From: Halostella pelagica | GTDB taxonomy: Archaea > Halobacteriota > Halobacteria > Halobacteriales > Natronoarchaeaceae | Length of the DNA: 64,000 nucleotides | Direction of reading: 5' to 3' | Assembly: GCA_005954745.1 (NCBI GenBank) | Contig: CP040678.1 | Span: forward strand, 434,001-498,000 | Shown: one piece after another, positions 52,383 through 61,754 of the stretch | Numbering within the stretch: the stretch's first letter is position 1 | Layout of the letters: every line of letters starts with the position of its first letter | Notes under the pieces: generated by a model | The model's input: the letters and a program-made list of their open reading frames with translations, nothing else | Told to the model about the DNA's origin: nothing | Database searches by the model: none | Made by a program: the position numbers and the translations under genes

Positions 52383-53123
52383 GTGACTGCGAGCGGAGGA
52401 CGAACGACGGATGTGACGCTGCGAGCCCCGACGGCCGAGGAGGCGCTGGCGACGGTCGAGGACGGCGTCGAACGGGGGTCACTCGTCACCCTGTTCGGCC
52501 GCTGTACCGTCGACTACGACGGTCGGGCGTCGAGCGAACTCGGCCCCGGCGACCGCCACGTGATGCTCAAGCCCGACGGGACGATACTCGTCCACACCGA
52601 CGAGGGACAAAAGCCCGTCAACTGGCAGCCGCCGGGTTGCACGCACGCTCCCGGCCTGACCGACGACGGCCGACTCCGGGTCCGTAGCCGCCGCTCCACG
52701 CCCGACGAGGAACTCGTCGTCGAGTTCGAGCGCGTCGACCAGGTGTCAGCGTTCGACGTGACGGACGCGAACGACCTCTCGCTCGAAGGGACGGAGGAGG
52801 ACCTCCGCCAGCGCATCCTCGACGACCCGTCTCTGGTCGAACCCGGCTTTACGCCGCTCGCGACCGAGCGCGAGACGCCGGCCGGTGCGGTCGACATCTA
52901 CGCGGAGGACGCGGACGGCCGCACCGCCGTCGTCGAACTCAAGCGCCGCCGCGTCGGCCCGGACGCTGTCGGCCAACTCGACCGCTACGTGGACGCGCTC
53001 GAACGCTCGCTCCACACGGAGGCGAGCGTCCGCGGCGTCCTCGTTGCGCCCTCTGTCACGGACCGCGCGCGCCGTCTACTGAACGAGAAAGGACTGGAGT
53101 TCGTTTCGCTGTCGCCGCCGTGA
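52383..53123 (+). CDS. nucS: Mismatch-specific endonuclease NucS/EndoMS
   Basis: 246 aa, GTG start (MTASGGRTTDVTLRAPTAEE). N-terminal DNA-binding/dimer domain with LVTLFGRCTVDYDGRASS and DGTILVHTDEGQKPVNWQPPG, and a RecB-like nuclease domain with PLATERETPAGAVDIYA, VVELKRRRVGPDAVGQLDRYV (Asp, ExK and QxxxY catalytic motifs). NucS cuts both strands near mismatches, working with PCNA. It is encoded between the two mutS genes and convergent with a membrane protein gene (1 bp apart). Confidence 0.94.
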   Translation: MTASGGRTTDVTLRAPTAEEALATVEDGVERGSLVTLFGRCTVDYDGRASSELGPGDRHVMLKPDGTILVHTDEGQKPVNWQPPGCTHAPGLTDDGRLRVRSRRSTPDEELVVEFERVDQVSAFDVTDANDLSLEGTEEDLRQRILDDPSLVEPGFTPLATERETPAGAVDIYAEDADGRTAVVELKRRRVGPDAVGQLDRYVDALERSLHTEASVRGVLVAPSVTDRARRLLNEKGLEFVSLSPP

Positions 53124-53124
53124 G

Positions 53125-53583
53125 TCAGGTGCGTCGGAGCGTGTTCCCGAATACGTAGCCGACGCTCCCGAAGACGATGCCGTACAGCAGTGCCATCTCT
53201 ACCGGGTAGGTGGCCGCGTACTGCGGCGTGATCGGCGCACCAGTGTGGGTGACCGCCCACCCGAACGCCGGGGCACCAGCCAGCAGGGCCGCCGGAACCA
53301 GTCCGGCCCCGAGTACTGTGGCGACCGCTGCCAGGACGACGAGCGCTGCGCCGGCGAGGAGGAAAACGCCAGTCACCTCTCCAGCGTACGTCGGAAGCGA
53401 ATGTTCGATCCACAGATAAGCGTCTCTGGCGGCGACCTGCTGTGCGGAGACGACTGCCAGCGTGAGGGCGGCGACAGTCACGGCGACGGCAGTGCGGGGC
53501 CGACCGATCAGATTCGACCGCAGGGCTGCCGCGAACTGATTGACCGCTCTGTACGTCTGCGCCGCAGTTCCTTTCGTGTACAC
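53125..53583 (-). CDS. Four-helix membrane protein
   Basis: 152 aa, MYTKGTAAQTYRAVNQFAAA. Four hydrophobic segments (about 32-48, 70-94, 96-110, 127-147) with short loops. No recognised family. Its stop is adjacent to the nucS stop. The 231-bp spacer upstream (53584-53814) holds no gene that I can see. Confidence 0.6.
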   Translation of the reverse strand: MYTKGTAAQTYRAVNQFAAALRSNLIGRPRTAVAVTVAALTLAVVSAQQVAARDAYLWIEHSLPTYAGEVTGVFLLAGAALVVLAAVATVLGAGLVPAALLAGAPAFGWAVTHTGAPITPQYAATYPVEMALLYGIVFGSVGYVFGNTLRRT

Positions 53584-53814
53584 GCTGTTCCCTCTCGGTT
53601 CTCTTCTCTCTGTCGTGCAAAAACTCTACTCATCGACCGATGAAACCACTGATACTGTCGGCTGTGATCTCTTGGAGAATATCGAACCAGCAGGGATCCG
53701 AGTATCGTTCTGAAGGTACAGCCGACAGTGTGAGGTGATATCTACCGTCATCTCCGACGCCGAACGACTGTCGACAGCCCATCGCCTTTGTGTTCCCGTC
53801 GCGTACTGTGTCCG

Positions 53815-54753
53815 ATGACCGGCGACGCCGCGGAGGAGGCGGGAGACGGAGCCCGTCGACTCATCCTGAACCCCACGAGCGGCACGGCCGACCACGTCGA
53901 ACGGACCCGCAAACTCGCCGCGGAGCGGGGATTCGACGTGGTCGAAACCGAGCGCACCGGACACGCCGTCACACTCGCTGCGAGCGCCGCCGCCGACGGA
54001 GTCGACCTGCTCGCAGTCTGCGGCGGCGACGGCACCGTCCACGAGGCCGTTCAGGGGCTGGTCGAGGCGGACGCGCTGGGCGACGTGACGCTCTCTGTCG
54101 TTCCCACGGGGACGGCCAACATCATCGCGTCGGCTCTCGGCGTTCGGGACGTGGAACACGGGTTCGCGGTCACCGACTCCGGCGAAATCAGGCGGATCGA
54201 CCTGGGGACGGCCGGCGACGAACCGTTCGTGATGTCGGCCATCGCGGGGTTGCCCGCGGACGTGAGCGCCGCGGCGACTCACGGTTTGAAACAGCGCTTC
54301 GGCCCGTTCGCGTTCGTCGTCGGCGCTGCACAGAAGGCGCTGGAGTTCGACGGTCTGCGGGTGGACGTGGAGGCCGACACAACCGAGGGCAGCGTCGAGT
54401 GGCGCGGCGAGGCGCTGGCGGTGCTCGTCGGCAACGTCCGGCAGTTCGCGAAGACGGGCGGGCAGGCGAACGCCGAGGACGGACTGCTGCGGGTGACCAT
54501 CGTCGAGGAGATGCCGCCGGACGACGCCCTCGTCGAGGCGATCGAGCAGCGACTGCTCCACGAGGAGACGTCCCACGTGACCGACCTGCGGGCATCCGAA
54601 ATAGATATTTCCAGCCTCGACGGCGGCGAGGTACGGTTCAGTCTCGACGGCGAGATCCGGCCGTTCGAAGACGTGCGGATCACCGTTCGCCCCCGTGCGC
54701 TCCGAGTGAAAGTAGCCGAGGAGTACAGCGTGGCCGCGGACGACGCGTCGTAA
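53815..54753 (+). CDS. Diacylglycerol/lipid kinase family protein
   Basis: 312 aa from the ATG at 53815 (MTGDAAEEAGDGARRLILNP). NPTSGTADHVERTRKLA, the nucleotide motif VCGGDGTVHEAVQGL and VVPTGTANIIASALGV define the DAGK catalytic domain (sphingosine kinase/YegS group). The C-terminal beta-rich domain has VRFSLDGEIRPFED. It phosphorylates a lipid alcohol in the cytoplasm or at the membrane; substrate not determined. Convergent with the second mutS, 130 bp apart. Confidence 0.9.
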   Translation: MTGDAAEEAGDGARRLILNPTSGTADHVERTRKLAAERGFDVVETERTGHAVTLAASAAADGVDLLAVCGGDGTVHEAVQGLVEADALGDVTLSVVPTGTANIIASALGVRDVEHGFAVTDSGEIRRIDLGTAGDEPFVMSAIAGLPADVSAAATHGLKQRFGPFAFVVGAAQKALEFDGLRVDVEADTTEGSVEWRGEALAVLVGNVRQFAKTGGQANAEDGLLRVTIVEEMPPDDALVEAIEQRLLHEETSHVTDLRASEIDISSLDGGEVRFSLDGEIRPFEDVRITVRPRALRVKVAEEYSVAADDAS

Positions 54754-54883
54754 TGCGGTCCGCCGTTCGCCGGTCTCGTCGCGGCGCTGTCGACGTGACG
54801 TATCCGATGCGTCGACGACGGGGAGCGGTTCTGGTCCACGGCCCGGTGGACGGGACGCCCACCGGACCCGCCCGAAAGGACGA

Positions 54884-57667
54884 TTAGTCCAGTTCGCGCT
54901 TTAACTCGTCGAGCAACTGGAGCGCCTCCAGCGGCGTCGTGTCGGCGAGACTCGCCGAGCGCAGGCGTTCGGCCACCGAGAGCGGCACGTCCGGGTCGCC
55001 GTCGGCGGCGACGGGCGGGTCGCGGTCCGCCGTCGCGGACGCATCGTCGGGCACGTCGGCGGTCGACGGGTCGCCGACATCCGCGGGTGACTCGCTCTCG
55101 GCCGCGCCAGCCGCAGTTGCCGTGGCGGACCCGCCCTCGTCAGCGCCGGCCAAAAGCGCCCGCGAGCGCTCCACGACGGGGTCGGGGACGCCCGCCATGC
55201 TGGCCACTTCGACGCCGTAGGAGGCGGTCGCCGAACCCGGCCGGAGTTCGTGGCTGAACGTCACGGACTCCCCCTCACGCTCTGCGGCGAAGTGGCGGTT
55301 GAACGCGCCGGACAGGTCCCTCGCCACGTCGGTGAGGTCGTGGTGGTGCGTGGCGAAAAGCGTCGTCGAGCCGACCTCGTCGTGGAGGTACTCGGTGACT
55401 GCCCGCGCGATGGCGAACCCGTCCGTCGTGCTGGTGCCGCGGCCGACTTCGTCCAGTAGGACGAGCGAGTCGTCGGTGGCGGCCCGCAGAATTTCGGACA
55501 GTTCGGTCATCTCGACCATGAACGTCGACTGGCCGCCGGCGATGTCGTCGCTCGCGCCGACTCGGGTGAACACGCGGTCGACGATCCGGAGTTCGGCGGC
55601 GTCGGCGGGGACGAAACTCCCGACCTGTGCGAGGACGCAGATCAGCGCCACTTGACGCATGTACGTCGACTTCCCGCTCATGTTCGGGCCGGTGATGACC
55701 CCGACGAAGGCGTCGCCGTCGAAGGAGGCGTCGTTGGGGACGAACGACTCCTGGGTACGCTCGACGACGGGGTGACGTCCGTCCTCGATCCGGATGCGGT
55801 CGTCGACCATCTCGGGCCGCGAGTAGTCGTGCTTGGCGGCCACCTCCGCGAGCGCCACGAGAGCGTCGAGTTCCGCGACCGTGTCGGCCAGGCGCTGGAC
55901 GCGCTCGGACTCCGCGGCGACCGTCGAGCGCACGTCGCGGAACAGTTCGTACTCCAGGTCGTCGGCGCGCTGTTCGGCCCGGATTATCTCGTCCTCTCGA
56001 TCCTTCAGTTCCGGGGTGTAGAACCGCTCGGAGTTCTTGAGCGTCTGCCGGCGCGTGTAGTCGTCCGGCACGCGGTCCAGATTCGGGTTCGTCACCTCGA
56101 TGTAATAGCCGTGGACGGAGTTGTGCCCGACTTTCAGCGAGTCGACGCCGGTGCGCTCGCGCTCCTGCGCTTCGAGGCTGTCTATCCACTCTTTGCCCGA
56201 CTGCTCCGTCTCGCGCAGTTCGTCGAGTTCGTCGTCGTAGCCGCGCGCTATCAGGCCGCCCTCGGTTATTTCGGCGGGCGGGTTCTCCCGGATCGCCTCG
56301 CCGACCAAGTCACGGACGTCCGCCAGTTCGTCGAGGTTCCCGCGGATCGCTCGAAGCCGCTCCGTCTCGGCGTCCGCGAGGGACGCTTTCAGCTCCGGCA
56401 CCACGTCTAGCGTCTCCTTCAAGGAGCGGAGATCCCGCGCGTTCGCCCGGCCGCGGGAGACGCGAGCGATGAGCCGTTCGATGTCGTACACGTCCCGCAG
56501 GCGGTCGTGTACCGACTCGCGGGTCCGGACGCGTTCGGTCCACTCAGCGACGGCCGCGTGTCGGGCCTCGATGCGGTCGCGGTCGACCAGCGGTCGCCGG
56601 AGCCAGTCTTTCAGCTTCCGACTCCCGATGGCGCTCGCCGTCTCGTCCAGCACGTCGACGAGGGTCGCGCCGTCCGCGCCGTGGACGCCCCGGCGCTCGA
56701 ACAGTTCGAGGCTTCGGAGCGCCACCGCGTCCATCAGCATGTACTCCCGCGGGTCGTACCGGGTCAGGTGATTGAGATAGTCGAGGTGGCCGTCCCGTCC
56801 GTCGGGGGACGACTCCGACTCCCGCTGCGCCCGCAGGTCGTCGGCCGACTTGCCGCCGCCGCGCGTGTACTCGGCGTAGGCGAGCAGCGCCCCGCAGGCC
56901 CGTATCTCCGCGTCCGATGCGAGCAGGCGGTCCGGCGAGCCGAAGTAGGCGGCGACTTTCTCGCGGGCCGCGTCGCTCTCGAACGCCGCCTCGTCGTACG
57001 GCGTCACCATGCAGTCTGCGGAGAAGACCTCTTTCGCCCCGACGCACACGTCCGGACCGGTGATAGCCTCCGGCGGCGCGAACCGGCCGACCTCGTCGGC
57101 GACGGTCGACACCGAATCGGTGCCGGTCACGTAGAAGTCGCCGGTCGAGACGTCGAGCAACGCGAGGCCGTACTCGGCGTCGTGGCTCGGGCCGTCCCGT
57201 TTCGACTCCGCTCGACCGCCGTCGACGGGCGACTCGGTGAGACAGGCGACGAAGTTGTTGTCGTCTGTCTCCAGCAGTTCGTCTTCGGTGAGCGTTCCCG
57301 GCGTGACGATGCGCGTCACCGCGCGGTCCACGACGCCGCTTGCCTCCTCTGGCTCTTGCACTTGGTCGGCGACGGCGACGCGGTAGCCCGCATCCAGCAG
57401 CGTCTCGACGTACGACTCCGCGTTGTCTATCGGGATGCCGGCCATCGGATACGTTCCCGTGCTGTCCTCGCGTTTCGTCAGCGTTATCTCCAGCAACCGA
57501 GACACCGTCTCCGCGGCCTCGCAGAACGTCTCGTAGAAATCGCCGACCTGGAAGAGGACGAGCGAGTCGTCGTACCGCTCGCAGAGGTCGTGATACTGAC
57601 TCATCATCGGCGTCAGGTCCTCGCTCTGCTCCGCCATCTTCTCGGGCGATCCCAGCGCCGGGTCCAT
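54884..57667 (-). CDS. mutS: DNA mismatch repair protein MutS (second of two)
   Basis: 927 aa from the ATG at 57667 ([20 protein letters not shown]). GDFYETF (F44, E46 of F-x-E), full connector-lever-clamp, ATPase with [30 protein letters not shown] and FATHHHDL, an acidic linker (about 820-890), and C-terminal [29 protein letters not shown]. It is closer to bacterial MutS1 than the other copy. A TATA box sits 24-30 bp upstream. Probably the main partner of MutL. Confidence 0.95.
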   Translation of the reverse strand: MDPALGSPEKMAEQSEDLTPMMSQYHDLCERYDDSLVLFQVGDFYETFCEAAETVSRLLEITLTKREDSTGTYPMAGIPIDNAESYVETLLDAGYRVAVADQVQEPEEASGVVDRAVTRIVTPGTLTEDELLETDDNNFVACLTESPVDGGRAESKRDGPSHDAEYGLALLDVSTGDFYVTGTDSVSTVADEVGRFAPPEAITGPDVCVGAKEVFSADCMVTPYDEAAFESDAAREKVAAYFGSPDRLLASDAEIRACGALLAYAEYTRGGGKSADDLRAQRESESSPDGRDGHLDYLNHLTRYDPREYMLMDAVALRSLELFERRGVHGADGATLVDVLDETASAIGSRKLKDWLRRPLVDRDRIEARHAAVAEWTERVRTRESVHDRLRDVYDIERLIARVSRGRANARDLRSLKETLDVVPELKASLADAETERLRAIRGNLDELADVRDLVGEAIRENPPAEITEGGLIARGYDDELDELRETEQSGKEWIDSLEAQERERTGVDSLKVGHNSVHGYYIEVTNPNLDRVPDDYTRRQTLKNSERFYTPELKDREDEIIRAEQRADDLEYELFRDVRSTVAAESERVQRLADTVAELDALVALAEVAAKHDYSRPEMVDDRIRIEDGRHPVVERTQESFVPNDASFDGDAFVGVITGPNMSGKSTYMRQVALICVLAQVGSFVPADAAELRIVDRVFTRVGASDDIAGGQSTFMVEMTELSEILRAATDDSLVLLDEVGRGTSTTDGFAIARAVTEYLHDEVGSTTLFATHHHDLTDVARDLSGAFNRHFAAEREGESVTFSHELRPGSATASYGVEVASMAGVPDPVVERSRALLAGADEGGSATATAAGAAESESPADVGDPSTADVPDDASATADRDPPVAADGDPDVPLSVAERLRSASLADTTPLEALQLLDELKRELD

Positions 57668-57690
57668 GGCTGTCCACCGTGTCCCCGGGG

Positions 57691-57697
57691 AAATATA
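57691..57697 (-). promoter_or_regulatory. TATA box of the second mutS
   Basis: tatattt on the minus strand (57691-57697), 24-30 bp upstream of the ATG at 57667; fits a leaderless transcript. Confidence 0.5.
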
Positions 57698-57824
57698 CTT
57701 CTCGGAAACCGATCCGGGTCGCCCGCTGCCGGTCGTCATCAGGACCGCTCCGCCGTCTCGGTCATTCGTCGTCGGTCGTCAGCGCCGCCGTCCTCCCGTC
57801 ATTGGCTGTCGGGGGCGGCTCCGA

Positions 57825-58598
57825 TCACTCGCCGTTGGCGGCGTCCGGACTCCGGAACACGGTGCCGTACTCGCCCGGCAACTGGCTCACGGCGTCCTCG
57901 AACTCCGCACCGCTCGCCGCCTCCCCCACGGCGTCGGTCACCGCCCGCGTGTACTCAGCGGCGGCGTCATCGTCGACACCGGCCCGGTCCGCGACGCGGG
58001 CGACGAACTCGTCGACGCCGAACCCCGGAGGGTCGCCCTCGGCGTCCTTCAGCGGCACGTCCAGGTCACCGGGAACGTACGTCGCGAGGTCCCGGGCCTC
58101 CCCGCCGGCCAGTCGTTCAGCGAGCGTCTCCAGCACCGCCGCCGTCGCGGTCCTCGCCTCGTCGCGGGACTCAGGACCGCCTCGTTCCGCGATGGTGTCG
58201 TAGAACTCGCCGGCGGCAATCCCGACGCCCGGTTCGAGTACCGTGTCGAACTCGCCAGGCAGTTGTTCGCGTGCGTTCGCCAGTTCCGCGTCGCTCGCGT
58301 GTTCACCGAGCGCGGCCGCTATCGCCCGCGCGGCCGCCAGCGGGTCGTCCACGTCCGCGCGCTCCTCGACCCTGTTTAGGAACTCTTCGCGCGAGAACTC
58401 CTCGGCCTCGTCCGGGTCGACGTTCGTGAGCGCGTCCCCAACTTCGTCGGGGAGTTCGGCGGCTAGATCTTCGGCCTCGCCACCGGTGATCCGCTCCGCG
58501 AGCGTCGTCAGAACCGCTCGTGTCGCCTCTGCGGCCGTTTCGTTCGACGCCGGTTCCCCTTCCAGTTGGACGGTGCCGTAGAAGTCGTCAGCCCCCAT
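57825..58598 (-). CDS. DUF2267 protein, two tandem domains
   Basis: 257 aa from the ATG at 58598 (MGADDFYGTVQLEGEPASNE). Two homologous halves, each with a DFYGTV/EFYDTI opening, AVLTTLAERITGGEAEDLAAELP / AVLETLAERLAGGEARDLATYVP and a following EEFLNRV/DEFVARV. DUF2267 proteins are helical, without known activity, often encoded near stress genes. A membrane segment is absent. The thioredoxin gene is divergent 129 bp away. Confidence 0.85.
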   Translation of the reverse strand: MGADDFYGTVQLEGEPASNETAAEATRAVLTTLAERITGGEAEDLAAELPDEVGDALTNVDPDEAEEFSREEFLNRVEERADVDDPLAAARAIAAALGEHASDAELANAREQLPGEFDTVLEPGVGIAAGEFYDTIAERGGPESRDEARTATAAVLETLAERLAGGEARDLATYVPGDLDVPLKDAEGDPPGFGVDEFVARVADRAGVDDDAAAEYTRAVTDAVGEAASGAEFEDAVSQLPGEYGTVFRSPDAANGE

Positions 58599-58726
58599 AC
58601 TCGGACCCACGACCGCCTGCGGTTTCAGCGTTGACAGCCCTCGGCCGGGTGACACGCCGCCGCGATAGTGTGCCTGCATCGCCCACCCCCGAAAGGAGAA
58701 AACGCGTGGAACAGCTACGAACGGTG

Positions 58727-59083
58727 ATGACCGATACGACAACTCCGGGACCCGACGCCGATGTCGACGCGCCCGTCCACATCGACACCGGGGCCGAACT
58801 GGACGCCCTCGTCGAAGAACACGACGTCGTCCTCGTCGATTTCTACACGAAGGGCTGTACGCTCTGTCAGGCGGTCGAGCCAGTCGTCGGTACGGTCGCC
58901 CGCGCGACCGACGCGGTCGTCGCGATGTGCAACCCGCGGACCGACCTCGACCTCGTCGACGAGTACGACGTGCGAAGCGTTCCGACGCTGCTTCTATTTG
59001 CCGACGGCGAAGCGGTCGACCGCCGCGCCGACGGGTTCGTCGAAGCCGACGAACTCGTCGACATGGTCGAACAGTTCACCTGA
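58727..59083 (+). CDS. Thioredoxin
   Basis: 118 aa from the ATG at 58727 (MTDTTTPGPDADVDAPVHID). Thioredoxin fold with VVLVDFYTKGCTLCQAVEPV (CTLC redox pair in place of CGPC) and the cis-Pro RSVPTLLLFADGEAV. Cytoplasmic disulfide reductase; the atypical CTLC will shift its redox potential. Convergent with the surface glycoprotein gene (35 bp). Confidence 0.9.
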   Translation: MTDTTTPGPDADVDAPVHIDTGAELDALVEEHDVVLVDFYTKGCTLCQAVEPVVGTVARATDAVVAMCNPRTDLDLVDEYDVRSVPTLLLFADGEAVDRRADGFVEADELVDMVEQFT

Positions 59084-59118
59084 CGGACTCACGCACCGTC
59101 CGCGGCCGCCCGAGGTCG

Positions 59119-61476
59119 TTACCGGCGACGGCGTAGGGCGACCAGCGCCGCAGCCGCGAGCGCGACCGCGGCCACGACCGGGCCGAACCCCGGCTGGCCT
59201 TCAGTCGAGGCCGCCTCGACTTCCGATCCCTCGCTCGTCGCAGCGGTCGTCTCGTCGGACGTCTCGGTCGCCGCTTCGCTGACGGATACCGTCGCCGTGG
59301 CGTTCCCCACCGCGACGTCGTACGTGCCCGCCTCGTCGAACGTCGGTTCGAACGCGACGGTGACCGACCCGTCTTCGGGGACAGTCGCGTTGCGGGTGGC
59401 CCGCTCCTCGCCGTCGACCTGCAGGGTCACCGTCGTCGACCCGTCGGTCGCGCCGTCGTTCGTCACGGTCGCCTCGACGGTGGCGGCGTCGCCGACCGTC
59501 GCGTCGTCGCTCGTGGTGACGTCCGCCACGTCGACTGCCGGGCGGTCGACGCCGACAGCGAAGACGGTGTCGTTGCCGACGCCGCCGGCGTCGACGTCGT
59601 AGGCTCGGCCGCCGATGGCGATCTTGCTCTCCGTCTCAACGCGTTCCCAGCCGTCGTCGGAGTGAACCATCGCCGTCACGTCCGACGGGTCAGCGTCGAG
59701 GGCGGCGAACTGTTCCTCGCTCATCGTCACCCGGAACGACTCGTTTTCGAGCGGCAGGTCGTGTGCGACCGAGAGGTACGACACGGGTTCGAAGCTCTCC
59801 GCCGACGCGTCCTCACTCACCGGCGATGTCTCGCTCGCCGCGACCGACAGGGTTCCGTCGGCGTCCGCGGTGAGCGCTGTCGACAGGTCCTCGAACGCGA
59901 CCGCGGTCGTACCGACATCGTGCTCTGCGAGGGCGATGTCGACCGGTTCGCCGCCGTTCCCGTTCAGCACGGTTGCGGTGACGCCGTCGTCGTCGCTCTC
60001 CACGTCGACGGTCATTATCGGTTCGCTGTTGGAGACGGGCACGCCGCCACCGGCGCTGCTGCCACCGTTGTCGTCGCTGTCGTCTTCGTCATCACCGTCG
60101 CTTCCGTCGTCGCCATCGTTTCCGTCGTCGCCATCGTTTCCGTCGTCGCCATCGCTTCCGTCGTCGCCATCGCCGTCATCACCATCGCTTCCGTCGTCGC
60201 CATCGCCGTCATCACCATCGCTTCCGTCGTCACCATCGCCGTCATCACCGTCACTACCGTCGTCACCATCGCCGTCATCACCGTCACTACCGTCGTCGCC
60301 ATCGCCGTCATCACCGTCACTACCGTCGTCGCCGTCACTACCGTCATTCCCATCGCCGCCGTCGCTACCGTCATCACTATCGTCGCCGTCACCTCCGTCG
60401 CCGCCATCGTCACCGTCGTGAGTGACACCGACCGGTGCAACGATGACGGGGTCGTTCGACAGATGTCCGCCGCGGATCCCGAGGGCGGTGACGGCGTTCG
60501 AGTCGCGGTCGACCCCGTTCGGTTCGTCGAACTCCGACCACGATCCGGCGTCCTCGTCGTACTGCCAGAGCGTCAGCGAGGACTCGTCGACGCCCGACGC
60601 GTCCTGGTAGTGGACGGTGAGCGTACCGAGCGTCATGTCGCCGCCGCTCATGCCGACCTCGACGTACGCGCCCACGTCGGAGCGGTTACCGGGAACGTCC
60701 GGGGTGGACGGAGCCGGCCGCAACGCGACACTACGCCCGCCGTCGAACCCGACGGACACTCTCCGTTCGCCCCCGCCGATCGTGAAGTTCTCGACGCGGT
60801 AGTTCGCCTGCTCGCCTATATCATTCGTGTAGAACGCGTTCAGGCTGTTGTTGGCCGCGTAGTTGTCGACGAGCACGTGGCCCGTGCTCTCCTGCTCGAA
60901 ATGGAACCCCCACTTGTTGTCGGTCGCGACGTTCTCGCGGTATTCGAGGTCCTCGGACCGGAGGTCAGTGAATCCGAGCGAGTTGCCTCGGGCGACGCTG
61001 TCCTCGACAGTGACGTTGTCTGAGAGTTCCGTTCGAACCCCGTAGAGGTTGCCGAGCGTCGTCACGTTCCGGACGGTGCTGTCGGACGTCCGGTCGTAGT
61101 AGACGGCGAGACGCCAGTTCTCGACGGTCATGTCCTGCACCGTGACGTTCGTCACCGACCGGCCTGCTCCGTTGACGTACACGCCGTCCGTCTGGTCACC
61201 GGACGGTCCGGTCTGGCTGAGGTAGTGCCCGTTCCCGTCGAGCGTCACGTCGCTAGACCGGATCTCGATGCACGGTCCCGACTCACTCGTGGTGATATCC
61301 CGCGTGAGTTCGTACGTGCCCGGTTCGTCGATGACGGTACAGCCGTCGACGTTCGCGGCGGGAGCGGGTGCCGCGGCCGCTCCGCTCGCGAGCGCCGTCC
61401 CGACTCCCGCGGTCGCGGCGGAGAGGACCATCAGCGCTGCCGCGAACGCGACACAGAGTTTCCGAGCGGCCGTCAT
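59119..61476 (-). CDS. Surface glycoprotein with parallel beta-helix, Asp/Gly/Ser repeats and PGF-CTERM-like sorting signal
   Basis: 785 aa. Sec signal peptide (about 1-32), a right-handed beta-helix region (about 60-230, VTLDGNGHYLSQ, VTVQDMTVENW, STVRNVTTLGNLYGVRT) with many N-x-S/T glycosylation sites, then a negatively charged Asp-Gly-Ser repeat (about 350-470), a CARDB-like domain (about 640-730), and GQPGFGPVVAAVALAAAALV followed by ALRRRR: a PGF motif, membrane helix and Arg cluster as used by archaeosortase ArtA. It is anchored in the cell surface. Function unknown; the beta-helix suggests carbohydrate binding or processing. Confidence 0.85.
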   Translation of the reverse strand: MTAARKLCVAFAAALMVLSAATAGVGTALASGAAAAPAPAANVDGCTVIDEPGTYELTRDITTSESGPCIEIRSSDVTLDGNGHYLSQTGPSGDQTDGVYVNGAGRSVTNVTVQDMTVENWRLAVYYDRTSDSTVRNVTTLGNLYGVRTELSDNVTVEDSVARGNSLGFTDLRSEDLEYRENVATDNKWGFHFEQESTGHVLVDNYAANNSLNAFYTNDIGEQANYRVENFTIGGGERRVSVGFDGGRSVALRPAPSTPDVPGNRSDVGAYVEVGMSGGDMTLGTLTVHYQDASGVDESSLTLWQYDEDAGSWSEFDEPNGVDRDSNAVTALGIRGGHLSNDPVIVAPVGVTHDGDDGGDGGDGDDSDDGSDGGDGNDGSDGDDGSDGDDGDGDDGSDGDDGDGDDGSDGDDGDGDDGSDGDDGDGDDGSDGDDGDGDDGSDGDDGNDGDDGNDGDDGSDGDDEDDSDDNGGSSAGGGVPVSNSEPIMTVDVESDDDGVTATVLNGNGGEPVDIALAEHDVGTTAVAFEDLSTALTADADGTLSVAASETSPVSEDASAESFEPVSYLSVAHDLPLENESFRVTMSEEQFAALDADPSDVTAMVHSDDGWERVETESKIAIGGRAYDVDAGGVGNDTVFAVGVDRPAVDVADVTTSDDATVGDAATVEATVTNDGATDGSTTVTLQVDGEERATRNATVPEDGSVTVAFEPTFDEAGTYDVAVGNATATVSVSEAATETSDETTAATSEGSEVEAASTEGQPGFGPVVAAVALAAAALVALRRRR
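60079..60416. repeat. Codon-level tandem repeat coding for the Asp/Gly/Ser stalk
   Basis: Repeats of 33 bp (protein unit GSDGDDGDGDD, about five clear units between roughly 60155 and 60320) flanked by shorter GDD/GND units. The DNA units are near-identical, indicating expansion by slippage or unequal exchange. The length probably varies between strains. Confidence 0.75.
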
Positions 61477-61754
61477 GCGTCGTCACCATTGTCGATCTGT
61501 CGGTTCGCGCCGTCGACGGCGGTCGTCAGGGATCGCCTCATCCGTCGCGGCGGTTCAGTTCGCCGTTCTTGCGTACGATACGGTGTCATGCTACCGTCCG
61601 AGTATCGGACAAGTACGGCCTTTGTTACGTTCGGCATTCGACCAATTAAACAGCGCCTACGTCCGCGAAAACGGCGACTACGGCGGCCGTTCGTTTCGGC
61701 CGGCTGACTCGTCGCCAGGTTCTTTGCAGGTCTCGCCGAACCACCGGCACGACT

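Noticed and set aside
60079-60416. Possible CRISPR array from the regular repeats
   Set aside because: Repeats are contiguous codons for Asp/Gly/Ser without unique spacers and lie in a coding frame.
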